Shown here: positions 23,826 through 32,528 of the stretch, piece after piece
Layout of the letters: the number at the start of each line of letters is the position of its first letter
Numbering within the stretch: the first letter of the stretch is position 1
Assembly (NCBI GenBank): GCA_963729995.1
Contig: CAVSPF010000003.1
Span: 992,001-1,056,000 of the forward strand
Reading direction: 5' to 3'
Source: VRUE01 sp963729995
Lineage (GTDB): Bacteria; Actinomycetota; Thermoleophilia; Solirubrobacterales; 70-9
DNA: 64,000 nt
Notes under the pieces: model-generated
Database searches by the model: none
What the model saw: only the letters and a program-made list of their open reading frames with translations
Told to the model about the DNA's origin: nothing
Position numbers and translations under genes: made by a program

Positions 23826-26029
23826 CTGCCGGCCTCGGCCTTGGCCGGGTGGGGACGGGTGCGCTCGAGGATTCGCTCGACGCGCTTCGGCAGGTACCAG
23901 TTCCAGTTGCCCAGCAGCTTCATCAGCGCCGGGACGAGGATCGCGCGGACGACCGTCGCGTCGAGCAGGATGGCGGCGGAGAGGCCGACGCCGAACTCCT
24001 GCAGGCCGACGAAGGAGCCGGCGATGAAGCCGGAGAAGGCGGCGATCATGATCAGCGCGGCCGCGGTGATGATGCGGCCGGTGTGCTCGAGGCCGTAGGC
24101 GACGGCCTCCTCGTTGTCGTGGCGTTTTTCCCACTCCTCGCGGATGCGCGACAGCAGGAAGACCTCGTAGTCCATCGAGAGACCAAACAGCATCGCGAAG
24201 AGGAAGATCGGGATCCAGCCTTCGATCTGCGGCAGGCCTTTCAGCCCCAGCAGCGAGTGCCCCCCGTGGAGGAAGACAAGGACCAGAACGCCGTAGGTGG
24301 CGCTGACCGAGAGCAGGTTCAGGAGCACCGCCTTGAGCGGCAGCAGAACGCTGCGGAAGGCGCGCAGCAGCAGCAGGTAGGAGAGGACCAGCACCGCGAG
24401 CACCAGCCATGGGAAGGCGCCGTAGGCGGTGGCGACGAAGTCGACACCGAAGGCGGGGGCGCCGGTCAGGATCACCGAGGCGTTGCCGAAGCGGGCCTTC
24501 GGGATGTAGGTGTCGCGAATGCTGTGGACGAGGTCCTGGGAGGCCGCGGTGCCGGAGTCCTGCCGCCCGGCGGCCCGGATCTGCACCACCCGGGCTTCGG
24601 CGTCGACGAGGCTGTTGCGCCTGGCTAGCGCCCGGCCCCGTGGCCCCGCCGGCAGCAGGGACGGCGAGAGGATCGTCTCGGGGTTCACCCGCGGGTCGTG
24701 GCGCAGCTCGGCGACCAGCCGGTTCTCCGCGGCCACGATCCCGGCCGAGTAGGCGCCGCCCCGGCGTCCGGTGTCGATCACGACCTGGTTCGGCGCAAGG
24801 GCGCCGGGGCCGAGGGTCGAGCGCAGCAGCGCCAGGCCGCGCGTCGACTCGGTTGTGAGCGGGACCCCCCTGTTGTCGCCTCCGGTCAGGTGGAGGCCGA
24901 CAGCCGGCAGCGCCAGACCGACCATCAGGGTGCCCGCAACGACCAGGTAGGCGACCGGATGGCGCATGATCGAGCGGGCGAGGCGACTCCAGGCTCCGGG
25001 CCTGCCGCTGGCGCGGTGTTCGAGCACACGGCGCGGAATCACCCGCAGCCGGTTCACACCGGCCCCCATCACCGCCAGCAGCGCCGGCAGGAAGGTGGCC
25101 GAGGCGGCGATCGAGAAGAGCGGCACGAGCAGGCCTCCCACCCCCATCGAGCGCATGAAGGGCAGCGGCATGAAGACGAGAAGCGCCAGGCCGACCGCCA
25201 CCACGGCGCCGGAGAAGAGCGTCGCGCGCCCCGCCGTCACCATCGCGGCGACGACCGCCTCGTGGGCCGAGTCGTGGCGCTCCAGCTCTTCGCGGTAGCG
25301 GAAGACGATCAGCATCGAGTAGTCGATCGCGATCCCGAGGCCGATCAGAACGACGATGTTTTCGACATAGGTCGCCATCGCCATGAAGTGGGCGAAGATC
25401 CAGACCGCACCCAGCGCCGAGGGGATCGTCACGGCTGCGAAGGCGAGTGGCACCGCAATCCCGGCCAGGGTCCCGAACATGAACGCCATCACGATCAGGG
25501 CAATCGGGATCGCGATCAACTCCCCCTTGCCGAGGTCTTCTTTGTAGATCTTCTGCGTGTCGTGCTGGATCGCCGGAAAGCCGGACAGGTATGTCTCGGT
25601 GCCGGGAACGGCGGGCGTCGCGGCGCGGATCGCGGGCACCTTGTTGGCGGCGTCCGCGTTTTCGAGCGGCGTGTTGATCTGGATGTAGGCGACGGTCGCC
25701 GAGGCTGGCAGCACCGGGCCCAATCGAGCGCCGGCGACAACGGAGGCCGCCCCCGTCGCGACCCGCGTGGCACGACGCCGAAAGGCGGGCGTGCCGGCAA
25801 CCGGCCGGTCGGTCCGGAAGACCAGCGTGAAGGCGCCGTCGCCGCGCTCGTTGAAGCGTTCCTTGAGCAGGTCGAGCCCGCGCTCGGCGTCGGAGCCCGG
25901 CACGCTGAAGCGGTTGCTCAGCAGGCTGCCGAGGCTGGACGCCGCGTAGCCGCCCAGCAGGAAGAGGACGAACCAGACGGCAAGGACCTTCTTACGATTG
26001 GCGATGACGGCGCGCGTCCAGCGCTCCAC
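23822..26029 (-). CDS. MMPL/RND-family membrane transporter
   Basis: A 735-residue MMPL protein with two copies of one transmembrane helix, a periplasmic domain and a six-helix bundle. The IGLGIAIDYSMLIVFRYREE block (first half) and MLFGLSMDYEVFLLSRIREEW (second half) carry the proton-relay Asp-Tyr motifs. These pumps export lipids, glycolipids or drugs. GTG at 26029 lies 4 bases after AAGGAG and is chosen over a start 15 codons upstream. No lipid-synthesis gene is adjacent, so the cargo is unknown. It overlaps the convergent small zinc-binding gene by 4 bases. Confidence 0.93.
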   Translation of the reverse strand: MERWTRAVIANRKKVLAVWFVLFLLGGYAASSLGSLLSNRFSVPGSDAERGLDLLKERFNERGDGAFTLVFRTDRPVAGTPAFRRRATRVATGAASVVAGARLGPVLPASATVAYIQINTPLENADAANKVPAIRAATPAVPGTETYLSGFPAIQHDTQKIYKEDLGKGELIAIPIALIVMAFMFGTLAGIAVPLAFAAVTIPSALGAVWIFAHFMAMATYVENIVVLIGLGIAIDYSMLIVFRYREELERHDSAHEAVVAAMVTAGRATLFSGAVVAVGLALLVFMPLPFMRSMGVGGLLVPLFSIAASATFLPALLAVMGAGVNRLRVIPRRVLEHRASGRPGAWSRLARSIMRHPVAYLVVAGTLMVGLALPAVGLHLTGGDNRGVPLTTESTRGLALLRSTLGPGALAPNQVVIDTGRRGGAYSAGIVAAENRLVAELRHDPRVNPETILSPSLLPAGPRGRALARRNSLVDAEARVVQIRAAGRQDSGTAASQDLVHSIRDTYIPKARFGNASVILTGAPAFGVDFVATAYGAFPWLVLAVLVLSYLLLLRAFRSVLLPLKAVLLNLLSVSATYGVLVLVFLHGGHSLLGLKGLPQIEGWIPIFLFAMLFGLSMDYEVFLLSRIREEWEKRHDNEEAVAYGLEHTGRIITAAALIMIAAFSGFIAGSFVGLQEFGVGLSAAILLDATVVRAILVPALMKLLGNWNWYLPKRVERILERTRPHPAKAEAGS

Positions 26030-26092
26030 GGGACTCCTTCGATCGGACGGGCGGCCGATTCTACGTCGGCGCAAAGTGGGACGATCGGGCCT

Positions 26093-26500
26093 CTGCGACT
26101 TCTCGGCTCAACGCTCGCCTTCGCTCTCGCCCTGGGCCTGTCAGCCTGTGGCGGCGGCTCGGGCACGGTCAACTCCGGTGAAACGGTGCAACGGCCTGCG
26201 CCGCAGCCGACCGTGATCCTCACCGCCCCGGGCCACCGGCCGGTCGCTGGCGCACCGTGGCCGATCGTCATCCGCGTCCAGGGCCCGCGCGGAGAACCGC
26301 TGCGGGCCGAGGTCCGCTACCAGTACCTCTTCGCCGGCGCCGTCGTGGCGCGTCGCTCCCACTACAGGTTCAAGGGGATCTTCCACGACACGATCCGCTG
26401 GCCGGCGCGTTCGCTCGGCATACCCCTGACCTTCCGCGCCGTCGTCACCACTCCGCTGGGGACGCGCCGGCTCGACTACCCGGTCGTGGTGAGGCGTTGA
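26093..26500 (+). CDS. putative lipoprotein preceding ABC ATPase
   Basis: About 135 residues. The signal peptide (LRLLGSTLAFALALGLSAC) ends in a lipobox with the lipidated Cys followed by Gly-Gly-Gly-Ser. The remaining domain is beta-rich (TVILTAPGHRPVAGAPWPIV), like an Ig-type extracytoplasmic fold. No ATG/GTG/TTG is in frame near the signal sequence; a CTG at 26093 is the best candidate, so the start is tentative. Its TGA overlaps the TTG of the ABC ATPase gene, so the pair is coupled. Confidence 0.6.
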   Translation: MRLLGSTLAFALALGLSACGGGSGTVNSGETVQRPAPQPTVILTAPGHRPVAGAPWPIVIRVQGPRGEPLRAEVRYQYLFAGAVVARRSHYRFKGIFHDTIRWPARSLGIPLTFRAVVTTPLGTRRLDYPVVVRR

Positions 26501-27228
26501 GCGCGCAGTCCGGCAGCGAGGACACAGCGGCGGCGCTGCCGCGCCCCGCCACGGGCGCCGCGATCGAGGTCGAGCGGGTATCGAAGACGTTCGCCGGCCG
26601 GATCCACGCCCTGCGTGACGTCTCGCTGCGGGTGGCTCCCGGCGAGATCGTCGCGATCACCGGCCCCTCCGGCTGCGGCAAGAGCACCCTGCTCAACGTG
26701 ATCGCGGCGATCGAGCGCCCCGACTCGGGCCGGGTCCTGGTCGACGGCGTCTCCGTCACCGACCTCGACAACCCCTCCGCCTACCGGCGCGACACGGTCG
26801 GCTTCGTCTTCCAGCTCCACCACCTGCTGCCAATGCTGACCGCGCGGGCGAACGTCGAGCTGCCGCTGATCGCCGCCGGAACGCCGCGCGCGGAGCGGCG
26901 ACGGCGCGCCGTCGAGCTGCTCGCCGAGGTCGGCCTGCGCGAGCGCGCCGAGGAGCGCCCCGCGACCCTCTCGGGAGGCGAGCGCCAGCGGGTCGCCGTG
27001 GCGCGGGCCCTCGTCAACGAACCTCGCCTGCTGCTCGCCGACGAGCCGACCGGCTCGCTCGACTCCGAGAGCGGCCGCCTCGTCCTGGCGCTGCTCGACC
27101 GCGCCCGCGAGCGGCGCGGGATGACGCTCGTGATCGCCAGCCACGACCGCGTGCTGGGAGACCGCGCCGACCGCGTGGTGCGAATGGTCGACGGGGCGAT
27201 CGCGGGAGAGGGCGCGCCCTCGACCTAG
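26497..27228 (+). CDS. LolD/MacB-type ABC transporter ATP-binding protein
   Basis: A 243-residue ATPase with Walker A GPSGCGKST, Q-loop FQLHHLLPMLTARANV, signature LSGGERQRV and Walker B LLLADEPTGSLDS, the last typical of the LolD/MacB/FtsE branch that works with FtsX-like permeases. The TTG start overlaps the lipoprotein stop by 4 bases (TTGA). The matching permease is encoded convergently and overlaps by 4 bases, an unusual arrangement for two parts of one transporter. Confidence 0.93.
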   Translation: MSAQSGSEDTAAALPRPATGAAIEVERVSKTFAGRIHALRDVSLRVAPGEIVAITGPSGCGKSTLLNVIAAIERPDSGRVLVDGVSVTDLDNPSAYRRDTVGFVFQLHHLLPMLTARANVELPLIAAGTPRAERRRRAVELLAEVGLRERAEERPATLSGGERQRVAVARALVNEPRLLLADEPTGSLDSESGRLVLALLDRARERRGMTLVIASHDRVLGDRADRVVRMVDGAIAGEGAPST

Positions 27229-28325
27229 AAGCGGCCGAGCAGCTCGGCCGGGGGGCGGTGGGTGACCCGCCAGGCTGGGTAGATGCCGCCCAGCACACCG
27301 ATCGCCAGCCCGATCAGGAACCCCCGCCCCACTCCCCAGAGGGTCAGTTCCGGGCTGACGAACGCTTCGGCCGCGAGCAGGCCGACGATCAGCCGGCTGA
27401 CCGCGATCCCGGCGCCGACCCCGACCGCGGCGCCGATCAGCCCGACCCCCGCTCCCTCGCCGATGACCAGCGACGCGACCTGGCGCGGGCTCCAGCCGAT
27501 CGCGGCGATCAGCGCCAGCTCACGCTGGCGCTCGAGCACCGACATCGCCATCGTGTTGGTGACGGCGATCGCCCCGAGGACGAGGGCCAGGACGGCGATC
27601 ACCAGCACCGCCTTGGTGACGATTTCGAAGGCGGGGTTGGCGCGGGCCGCCTCACCCGGATTGGAGATCGTCGTGGTGCCGGGGAAGGCGCGCCGCACCT
27701 CCGCGGCGACGGCTTCCTCCGAGGCGGCTGGCTGCAGCGTCACGGCGATCGTCGTCACCCCGCTGCGGCCGCCGGCCAGCCGGGTGGCAACCGGGAGCGG
27801 CACGACCACCCCGGCATCCTCGAAGCCGACGCCCGCGTGGTAGACGCCCACGACCGGGAACCGCTCGCCCTTGAGGACGACTTCGCCGCCCGGCTTCAGA
27901 CCCAGCCGGCCGGCCAGATCTTCGCCGACCAGCGCCTCGTTCCCGTGCACGATCCGCCCCTCCGTAAGGACCAGCCGTTCCATGACGAAGCTGTGCGGGC
28001 GCGCCCCGAAGACGATCGCCGAAGGGGATTCGGGAAGCGCGTCGGTGACCAGCTGGATCGGCGCCGCCTCCGCCACCCCAGGCTGCCGTTCGATCCTGGC
28101 AAGCAGCGTTTCGGGCAGCACCGAGGCGGTTGGGTCGGCGACGCCGCTCTGGAAGATGCCGAAATTGGCGCCACCGAGGTTGCTGAGACCGCCGACGCTC
28201 TGCTTGAGGCCCTGGGTGAGAGCGAGCAGGGCGACGATCGTCGCGACCCCGATCGCAATCCCGGCCGCCGTCAGCGCGGTCCTTCCCCGATTGCGGACCA
28301 GGTTGAGGGCGATCAGCCCGAGCAC
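27225..28325 (-). CDS. FtsX/MacB-like ABC transporter permease
   Basis: A 366-residue permease. The first transmembrane helix is near 15-38 (TALTAAGIAIGVATIVALLA), a periplasmic MacB-like domain spans about 45-230, and three helices follow within the FtsX domain near 240-350 (LALVLGAIAVTNTMAMSVLERQ; GLIGAAVGVGAGIAVSRL; FLIGLAIGVLGGIYPAWR). Starts at GTG. With the convergent LolD-type ATPase and the lipoprotein it plausibly forms a mechanotransmission or export complex. Pairing is inferred from family and adjacency. Confidence 0.9.
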   Translation of the reverse strand: MLGLIALNLVRNRGRTALTAAGIAIGVATIVALLALTQGLKQSVGGLSNLGGANFGIFQSGVADPTASVLPETLLARIERQPGVAEAAPIQLVTDALPESPSAIVFGARPHSFVMERLVLTEGRIVHGNEALVGEDLAGRLGLKPGGEVVLKGERFPVVGVYHAGVGFEDAGVVVPLPVATRLAGGRSGVTTIAVTLQPAASEEAVAAEVRRAFPGTTTISNPGEAARANPAFEIVTKAVLVIAVLALVLGAIAVTNTMAMSVLERQRELALIAAIGWSPRQVASLVIGEGAGVGLIGAAVGVGAGIAVSRLIVGLLAAEAFVSPELTLWGVGRGFLIGLAIGVLGGIYPAWRVTHRPPAELLGRF

Positions 28326-28366
28326 GCCGCGATCATAGTGGCCAACCCTAGACTTGCCTGTGAACG

Positions 28367-29143
28367 ATGCGACGACTCGCCCCCATAACCGCCCTTGTCC
28401 TGGCGGCAGCGCTACTCGGCACCGGCCTCGCCCGGAGCGAACTGGTTCAGAGCGGCACCCTGCGGCTCGCCTTCGACGGCGGCTTCGAACCGCAGATCCT
28501 GCCGCGCGATCGCGTTGCCCCGGTGACCGTAAGCTTCAGCGGCTCGCTGAGCAGCACCAGCGGAGGCCTTCCCCCGCAGCTGCGACGCATCTCGATCGCG
28601 ATCAACCGCTACGGCAGGCTCTTCACCCGCGGCCTGCCGGTCTGCCAGTCCGCACAGCTCGAGGAGACGTCGACCCAGGAGGCGCTCTCCCGTTGCAGCG
28701 GGGCCCTGATCGGGCACGGTCGGTTCGGCGTCAATATCGACCTCCCCAGCTCTGCATTGCCGGTCGAAGGCAAGATCCTCGCCTTCAACAGCCGGGCACA
28801 TGGCCGGCCCTCGATCCTCCTCCACATCTACGGCTGGAAGCCGGTGCAGGCCACGTTCGTGCTGAGGTTCGACGTCACCCACCGGCGCGCCGGCGCCTTT
28901 GGGACCGTCATCTCCACCAGCATTCCGACAATCGCCGCCGATCTTGGCCACGTCAGCGACGTCAGCTTTACCTTCGGGCGCCGCTACCGGTTCGCGGGCC
29001 AGCTGCAGAGCTTCCTCAGTGCGCGCTGCGCAGCTCCAGCCGGCTTTCGGGGAGCGTTCTTCCCCTTCGCCCAGGGCAGCTTCACCTTCGCCGACGGGCA
29101 GCGGCTGACGACGACGCTCGCCCGCAGCTGCCGCGTACGCTAG
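28367..29143 (+). CDS. secreted protein of unknown function
   Basis: A 258-residue protein with an N-terminal signal peptide (APITALVLAAALLGTGLARS). The mature part is beta-rich with SGTLRLAFDGGFEPQ, GVNIDLPSSALPVEGKILAFN and LHIYGWKP blocks, and a Cys at each end of the C-terminal region (LSARCAAPAG, LARSCRVR) that may form a disulfide. Similar secreted proteins are frequent in thermoleophilic actinobacteria in my recollection, without assigned function. It overlaps the convergent PIG-L gene by 4 bases. Confidence 0.75.
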   Translation: MRRLAPITALVLAAALLGTGLARSELVQSGTLRLAFDGGFEPQILPRDRVAPVTVSFSGSLSSTSGGLPPQLRRISIAINRYGRLFTRGLPVCQSAQLEETSTQEALSRCSGALIGHGRFGVNIDLPSSALPVEGKILAFNSRAHGRPSILLHIYGWKPVQATFVLRFDVTHRRAGAFGTVISTSIPTIAADLGHVSDVSFTFGRRYRFAGQLQSFLSARCAAPAGFRGAFFPFAQGSFTFADGQRLTTTLARSCRVR

Positions 29144-29886
29144 TCGACGATCGCCTCCACCTCGCCGGGCTCACAGAGAGGTGCCGCTGCGTCGAGCCAC
29201 CGTGGCCGGCCCAGCAGCCAGCGGCCGGCCACCAGCGCCACCTCGGTGAGCAGCTCCACGTATTCGACTCCCACCGGTGCGGCCGCACCGAAGCCGAACA
29301 GCAGCTCCGTGGCAAGGGCGGCATTCATCTCCGCCCGGGCCTTGACGAAGCGCCGGTAGTCGTTGCGGGCAACCTCTCCGCGGTGGGCGGCCAGGGCGGT
29401 GAGGACCTCCTCGAGACGCCGCTCGTCAAACAGGGTGCCGAGCGTCGGTTGCGGGAGCGACCCCCACAGCGCCCACATCCACCATCGCGGCCTGGCCGGG
29501 CCCCGCGCAGCAAGCACGTCGCGGACCGCTTGGGCGACAAGCAGGTGTCCGGGGTGGCGATCGCTGGGACCGGGTGAAACGACGACCTGTGGCTCGAGCT
29601 CCTCGATCGCCTCGATCGCAATCTCGGCCAGCTCCTCCCGGGCGACGACCGGATCGCAATCGCTGGAGATGGACACCGGCTTCGGCGGGACACGCAGCTC
29701 GAACCCCGCGAGGCTGCACGCCTCGCGCAACTCGGCCTCCCGCCGCGCATGCTGGCCCGGCCTGCCGAGGCTGCATGCAACGTTGACGACCCGCCAGCCG
29801 GCGTCGCGCAGCGTCATCAGCGTCGCCGGCGCCCCGATCAGCTCGTCATCCGGGTGGGGCGCGAAGTGCAGCGCAACCCCGGTCAG
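29140..29886 (-). CDS. PIG-L/LmbE-family deacetylase
   Basis: About 248 residues. The N-terminus carries FAPHPDDELIGAPATL, the zinc-binding HPDDE of N-acetylglucosaminyl deacetylases such as MshB, Mca and BshB; SPGPSDRHPGH supplies the third histidine. The first ATG (29817) would remove HPDDE, so the real start is upstream. The only suitable codon is CTG at 29886, overlapping the TGA of the preceding gene (CTGA), which supports translational coupling. The substrate could be a mycothiol-related or other N-acetyl sugar; undecided. Confidence 0.85.
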   Translation of the reverse strand: MTGVALHFAPHPDDELIGAPATLMTLRDAGWRVVNVACSLGRPGQHARREAELREACSLAGFELRVPPKPVSISSDCDPVVAREELAEIAIEAIEELEPQVVVSPGPSDRHPGHLLVAQAVRDVLAARGPARPRWWMWALWGSLPQPTLGTLFDERRLEEVLTALAAHRGEVARNDYRRFVKARAEMNAALATELLFGFGAAAPVGVEYVELLTEVALVAGRWLLGRPRWLDAAAPLCEPGEVEAIVD

Positions 29887-30212
29887 AGGCCGAGACCCCC
29901 CACTCCGTGCTCGTTCCAGCCGAGATGGTGCGCCAGCTCGTGGCGCAGGGTGCGCTCCACCTGCCGGGCGAGCAGCCCGCGGTCGTAGCCGAAGTCCCGC
30001 TCCAGCGTGTCGCGGTAGATGACGATCCGGTCCTCGTAGCGGTCACGCGCCACCCCGTCGCCGAAGTACTGGCCGTAGGCGCGCGCTTCCGAGCCCAGCT
30101 CGGAGACGATGACCGGGACGCTCTCCAGCACCTTCTGGAATTCGTCGGGCAGGGCGTCGATCGCGTCGGCGACCAACGACTCGAACTCGTCCAGTTCCTC
30201 GTTGCCGCTCAT
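29883..30212 (-). CDS. minigluzincin-type metallopeptidase domain protein
   Basis: A 109-residue protein with the zincin motif HELAHHLGWNEHG (HExxH, then Glu five residues later) near the C-terminus and an acidic helical N-terminal half. This is the short DUF1025-like zinc-metalloprotease family, whose substrates are unknown; several members may be inactive or pro-domain-less. It is followed by the PIG-L gene with a 4-base overlap. ATG at 30212 is preferred over one 14 codons upstream because the family starts near here. Confidence 0.8.
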   Translation of the reverse strand: MSGNEELDEFESLVADAIDALPDEFQKVLESVPVIVSELGSEARAYGQYFGDGVARDRYEDRIVIYRDTLERDFGYDRGLLARQVERTLRHELAHHLGWNEHGVGGLGL

Positions 30213-30300
30213 GTGACCCAGGTAAGCATGACCTACCGCCGGGATCGGGGTCACGTGGGAGGCGCGCGCAACCGCGACTAACTGCGGGCAGTTTCGACCA

Positions 30301-30331
30301 AACGTCCATCGCCCTTGCCTGAACGTCCATC
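30301..30331 (+). promoter_or_regulatory. direct repeats AACGTCCATC upstream of the GGDEF/HD-GYP gene
   Basis: AACGTCCATC occurs at 30301-30310 and again at 30322-30331. The 21-base spacing places both copies on the same face of the DNA, as expected for a dimeric regulator or two -35 like recognition sites. They end 19 bases before the start codon of the downstream gene. No known regulator box is recognised. Confidence 0.4.
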
Positions 30332-30349
30332 CCGACCGATGAAGCGTGT

Positions 30350-31702
30350 GTGCAAGATGTGAATGGATCGGCGCCGGGCCCCCCAGGCTGGGGCCACACC
30401 CAACCGGACGTGGGGGCGCCGAGCCGCCTGCGCTGGTGGGCGCTGGATTGGGCGGAACGTGTGCGAACCCTCGTGCTGGGGTCCGGCAGCTGGCGGTCGG
30501 TGATCGGCCCGGCTGTGTTTGCGGCAGCGGCGATCGCGCTGCTGGTCTACGACCACTTCCAGCAGCGCGTCAACGAACTCGTCTTCTGGCTGACGCTGGC
30601 GCTGATCGCCTGCGTGTTCATGCGAATGCTGGGAACGATCCGCAGCCAGTCGGACATCCTGCAACGGGAGCGCAAGAGCAAGCTCAGCGACCAGGTGACC
30701 GGCCTGCAGACCCGGCGTCAGCTGAAATCCGACATCCGGGCGGCGCTTGCGACGCCGGATGAGGGGCGGGTCCTGGTGCTGCTCGAGCTCGACGGCCTCC
30801 AGGCCTACAACGATCGCTTCGGCTACGCAGCGGGAGACGAGGTCCTGCGCCGTTTCGCGCAGAGCCTGGTCGACGCGGTGGCACCGCTCGGTGGAACCTC
30901 CTACCGAAGCGATGGCAGCCGGCTCGCCGCGCTGGTGCCCGCCGGCGGACGGCAGCTGGGCGAAATCGTCCTCGCGGTGACCGCCTCGCTGCGCGAGGAG
31001 GACGGCGACGCGGTGATCGGCCATTCCTACGGCGAGGTCGCGATCCCCGAGGAGGCTGGAGACCCGGATCTCGCCTTCCAGGTTGCCAGTCAGCGGCTCA
31101 CCGCGCACAAGCAACGCCAGCACCGCTCGGCGCGGCGTCAGGCCCACGCGGTGCTCAAGGCGGCCCTCATCACCCGCAACCCGGAGCTGGACGACCACCT
31201 GCGGGTGGTCGCCTACAGGGCGATCTCACTCGCGCGGCGCCTCGGGGTCGGCAGCGAGGAGATCGACGACATCGCGCTGGCCGGCGAGCTGCAGAAGATC
31301 GGCCTGCTGGGGGTGCCCGAGGCCGTGCAGGAAAGCGAGACGCCACTTGGCGCGGCGGAGACCGCGATGGTCCGCAACCACACCGTCGAAGGCGAGCGGA
31401 TCATCGGCGCGGCGCCCGGCCTGGCCTCCGTGGCCAGCCTGGTCCGGTCCAGCTCCGAGCACTTCGACGGCAGCGGCTTCCCCGACGGCCTGGCCGGGGA
31501 GGCGATCCCGCTGGGGGCGCGGATCATCGCCGTGTCCGTCGCCTTCGCGGCGATGACCTCGCCGCGGCCCTACCGGCCCCGCAGGACTGTCGAGGAGGCC
31601 TTCGCCGAGCTGCGCCGCTATGCGGGCACGCAGTTCGACCCGCATGTGGTCGACGCCCTCGCCGCGGACCTCGCCGAAGAGGCGACCCCGGTTCCCGCCT
31701 AG
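30350..31702 (+). CDS. degenerate GGDEF / degenerate HD-GYP signalling protein
   Basis: A 450-residue protein starting at GTG. Two transmembrane helices (about 51-67 and 77-95) precede a GGDEF domain (about 113-240) and an HD-GYP domain (about 260-445). In the GGDEF domain the metal-site and GYAAGDEVL parts are kept, but the GGDEF loop itself reads SDGSR (187-191), so diguanylate cyclase activity is unlikely. In HD-GYP the HD pair is replaced (GELQKIG in place of HDIGKIG), while HFDGSGFPDGL is retained. It probably works as a c-di-GMP or protein-binding effector rather than an enzyme. The two domains make a membrane-bound sensor-like architecture. Confidence 0.88.
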   Translation: MQDVNGSAPGPPGWGHTQPDVGAPSRLRWWALDWAERVRTLVLGSGSWRSVIGPAVFAAAAIALLVYDHFQQRVNELVFWLTLALIACVFMRMLGTIRSQSDILQRERKSKLSDQVTGLQTRRQLKSDIRAALATPDEGRVLVLLELDGLQAYNDRFGYAAGDEVLRRFAQSLVDAVAPLGGTSYRSDGSRLAALVPAGGRQLGEIVLAVTASLREEDGDAVIGHSYGEVAIPEEAGDPDLAFQVASQRLTAHKQRQHRSARRQAHAVLKAALITRNPELDDHLRVVAYRAISLARRLGVGSEEIDDIALAGELQKIGLLGVPEAVQESETPLGAAETAMVRNHTVEGERIIGAAPGLASVASLVRSSSEHFDGSGFPDGLAGEAIPLGARIIAVSVAFAAMTSPRPYRPRRTVEEAFAELRRYAGTQFDPHVVDALAADLAEEATPVPA

Positions 31703-31760
31703 CGTTCTCCGCCGCCACCAGCGTGCCCGGGGGTTTTCGGGGAGACCCTAAGATCGAGAT

Positions 31761-32435
31761 GTGCCCGAGCTGTACGTCCTCCGCGTATTTACCAACGAGG
31801 ACGGCGAATGGGGCAACCCACTCGGGGTCTTCCTCGACGGCGGACTGGTGCCCGAACGGGAGCGGCCGCGCGTCGCGGCGGAGCTGGGCTTCAGCGAGAC
31901 GGTCTTCGTCGTCGACCGCGCCAGGGGGGAGATGCGCATCCACACGCCGCAGGTCGAGCTGCCATTTGCCGGTCATCCCAGCGTGGGAACCGCCTGGCTG
32001 CTTGCCGAGGAGGGAGCGCCGGTCGAGGCGCTTCGGCCCCCGGCCGGGGAGGTCGGCGTGCGGGTGGAAGACGACGTGACGTATGTCATGGGGCGCCCCG
32101 AGTGGGCACCGGCGTTCGAGTACCAGCGGCTCGACTCACCGGCCGAGGTGCGCGCCCTGAAGGGGCGGCCGGAGGGCCACCCGAACGTTTATGCGTGGGC
32201 CTGGATCGACGAGGCCGCTGGAACGATCCGAGCGCGGTCCTTCGTGCCCAAGGCCGGCATCGCGGAGGACGAGGCAACGGGCTCCGCCGCGCTTGCGCTC
32301 TGCGCCCAGCTCGATCGCCCGATCGTCGTCCATCAGGGTCACGGCTCCGTCCTCCTTGCCCGCCCAGCCCGCGACGGACGCATTGAGGTCGGCGGCAGGG
32401 TGAGCCTCGATGAAGTGCGCAGGCCTCGCGGGTGA
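31761..32435 (+). CDS. PhzF-family isomerase/epimerase-like protein
   Basis: A 224-residue PhzF-fold protein starting at GTG. The catalytic Glu region ETVFV (about 46-50), PFAGHPSVGTAWLL (about 68-81) and EDEATGSAALALC near 174-186 are the family hallmarks. PhzF itself isomerises a phenazine intermediate; most homologues have unknown substrates and no phenazine genes are nearby. It is shorter than the 260-300 residues usual for the family. Confidence 0.9.
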   Translation: MPELYVLRVFTNEDGEWGNPLGVFLDGGLVPERERPRVAAELGFSETVFVVDRARGEMRIHTPQVELPFAGHPSVGTAWLLAEEGAPVEALRPPAGEVGVRVEDDVTYVMGRPEWAPAFEYQRLDSPAEVRALKGRPEGHPNVYAWAWIDEAAGTIRARSFVPKAGIAEDEATGSAALALCAQLDRPIVVHQGHGSVLLARPARDGRIEVGGRVSLDEVRRPRG

Positions 32436-32528
32436 GGCGGACTCTCAGCAAGCGAGAGACCCCAGGCCAGATCGTCAGGAAGAGCGTTCCCTCGCCGCGG
32501 GCTGCCTACGAGCTGGACCGTCGGTCGA

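Noticed and set aside
22176..24410. A 1040-residue frame joining pdxS to upstream sequence
   Set aside because: It is pdxS run through an out-of-frame rpiR region and antisense of the MMPL gene; no family signal precedes the pdxS start.
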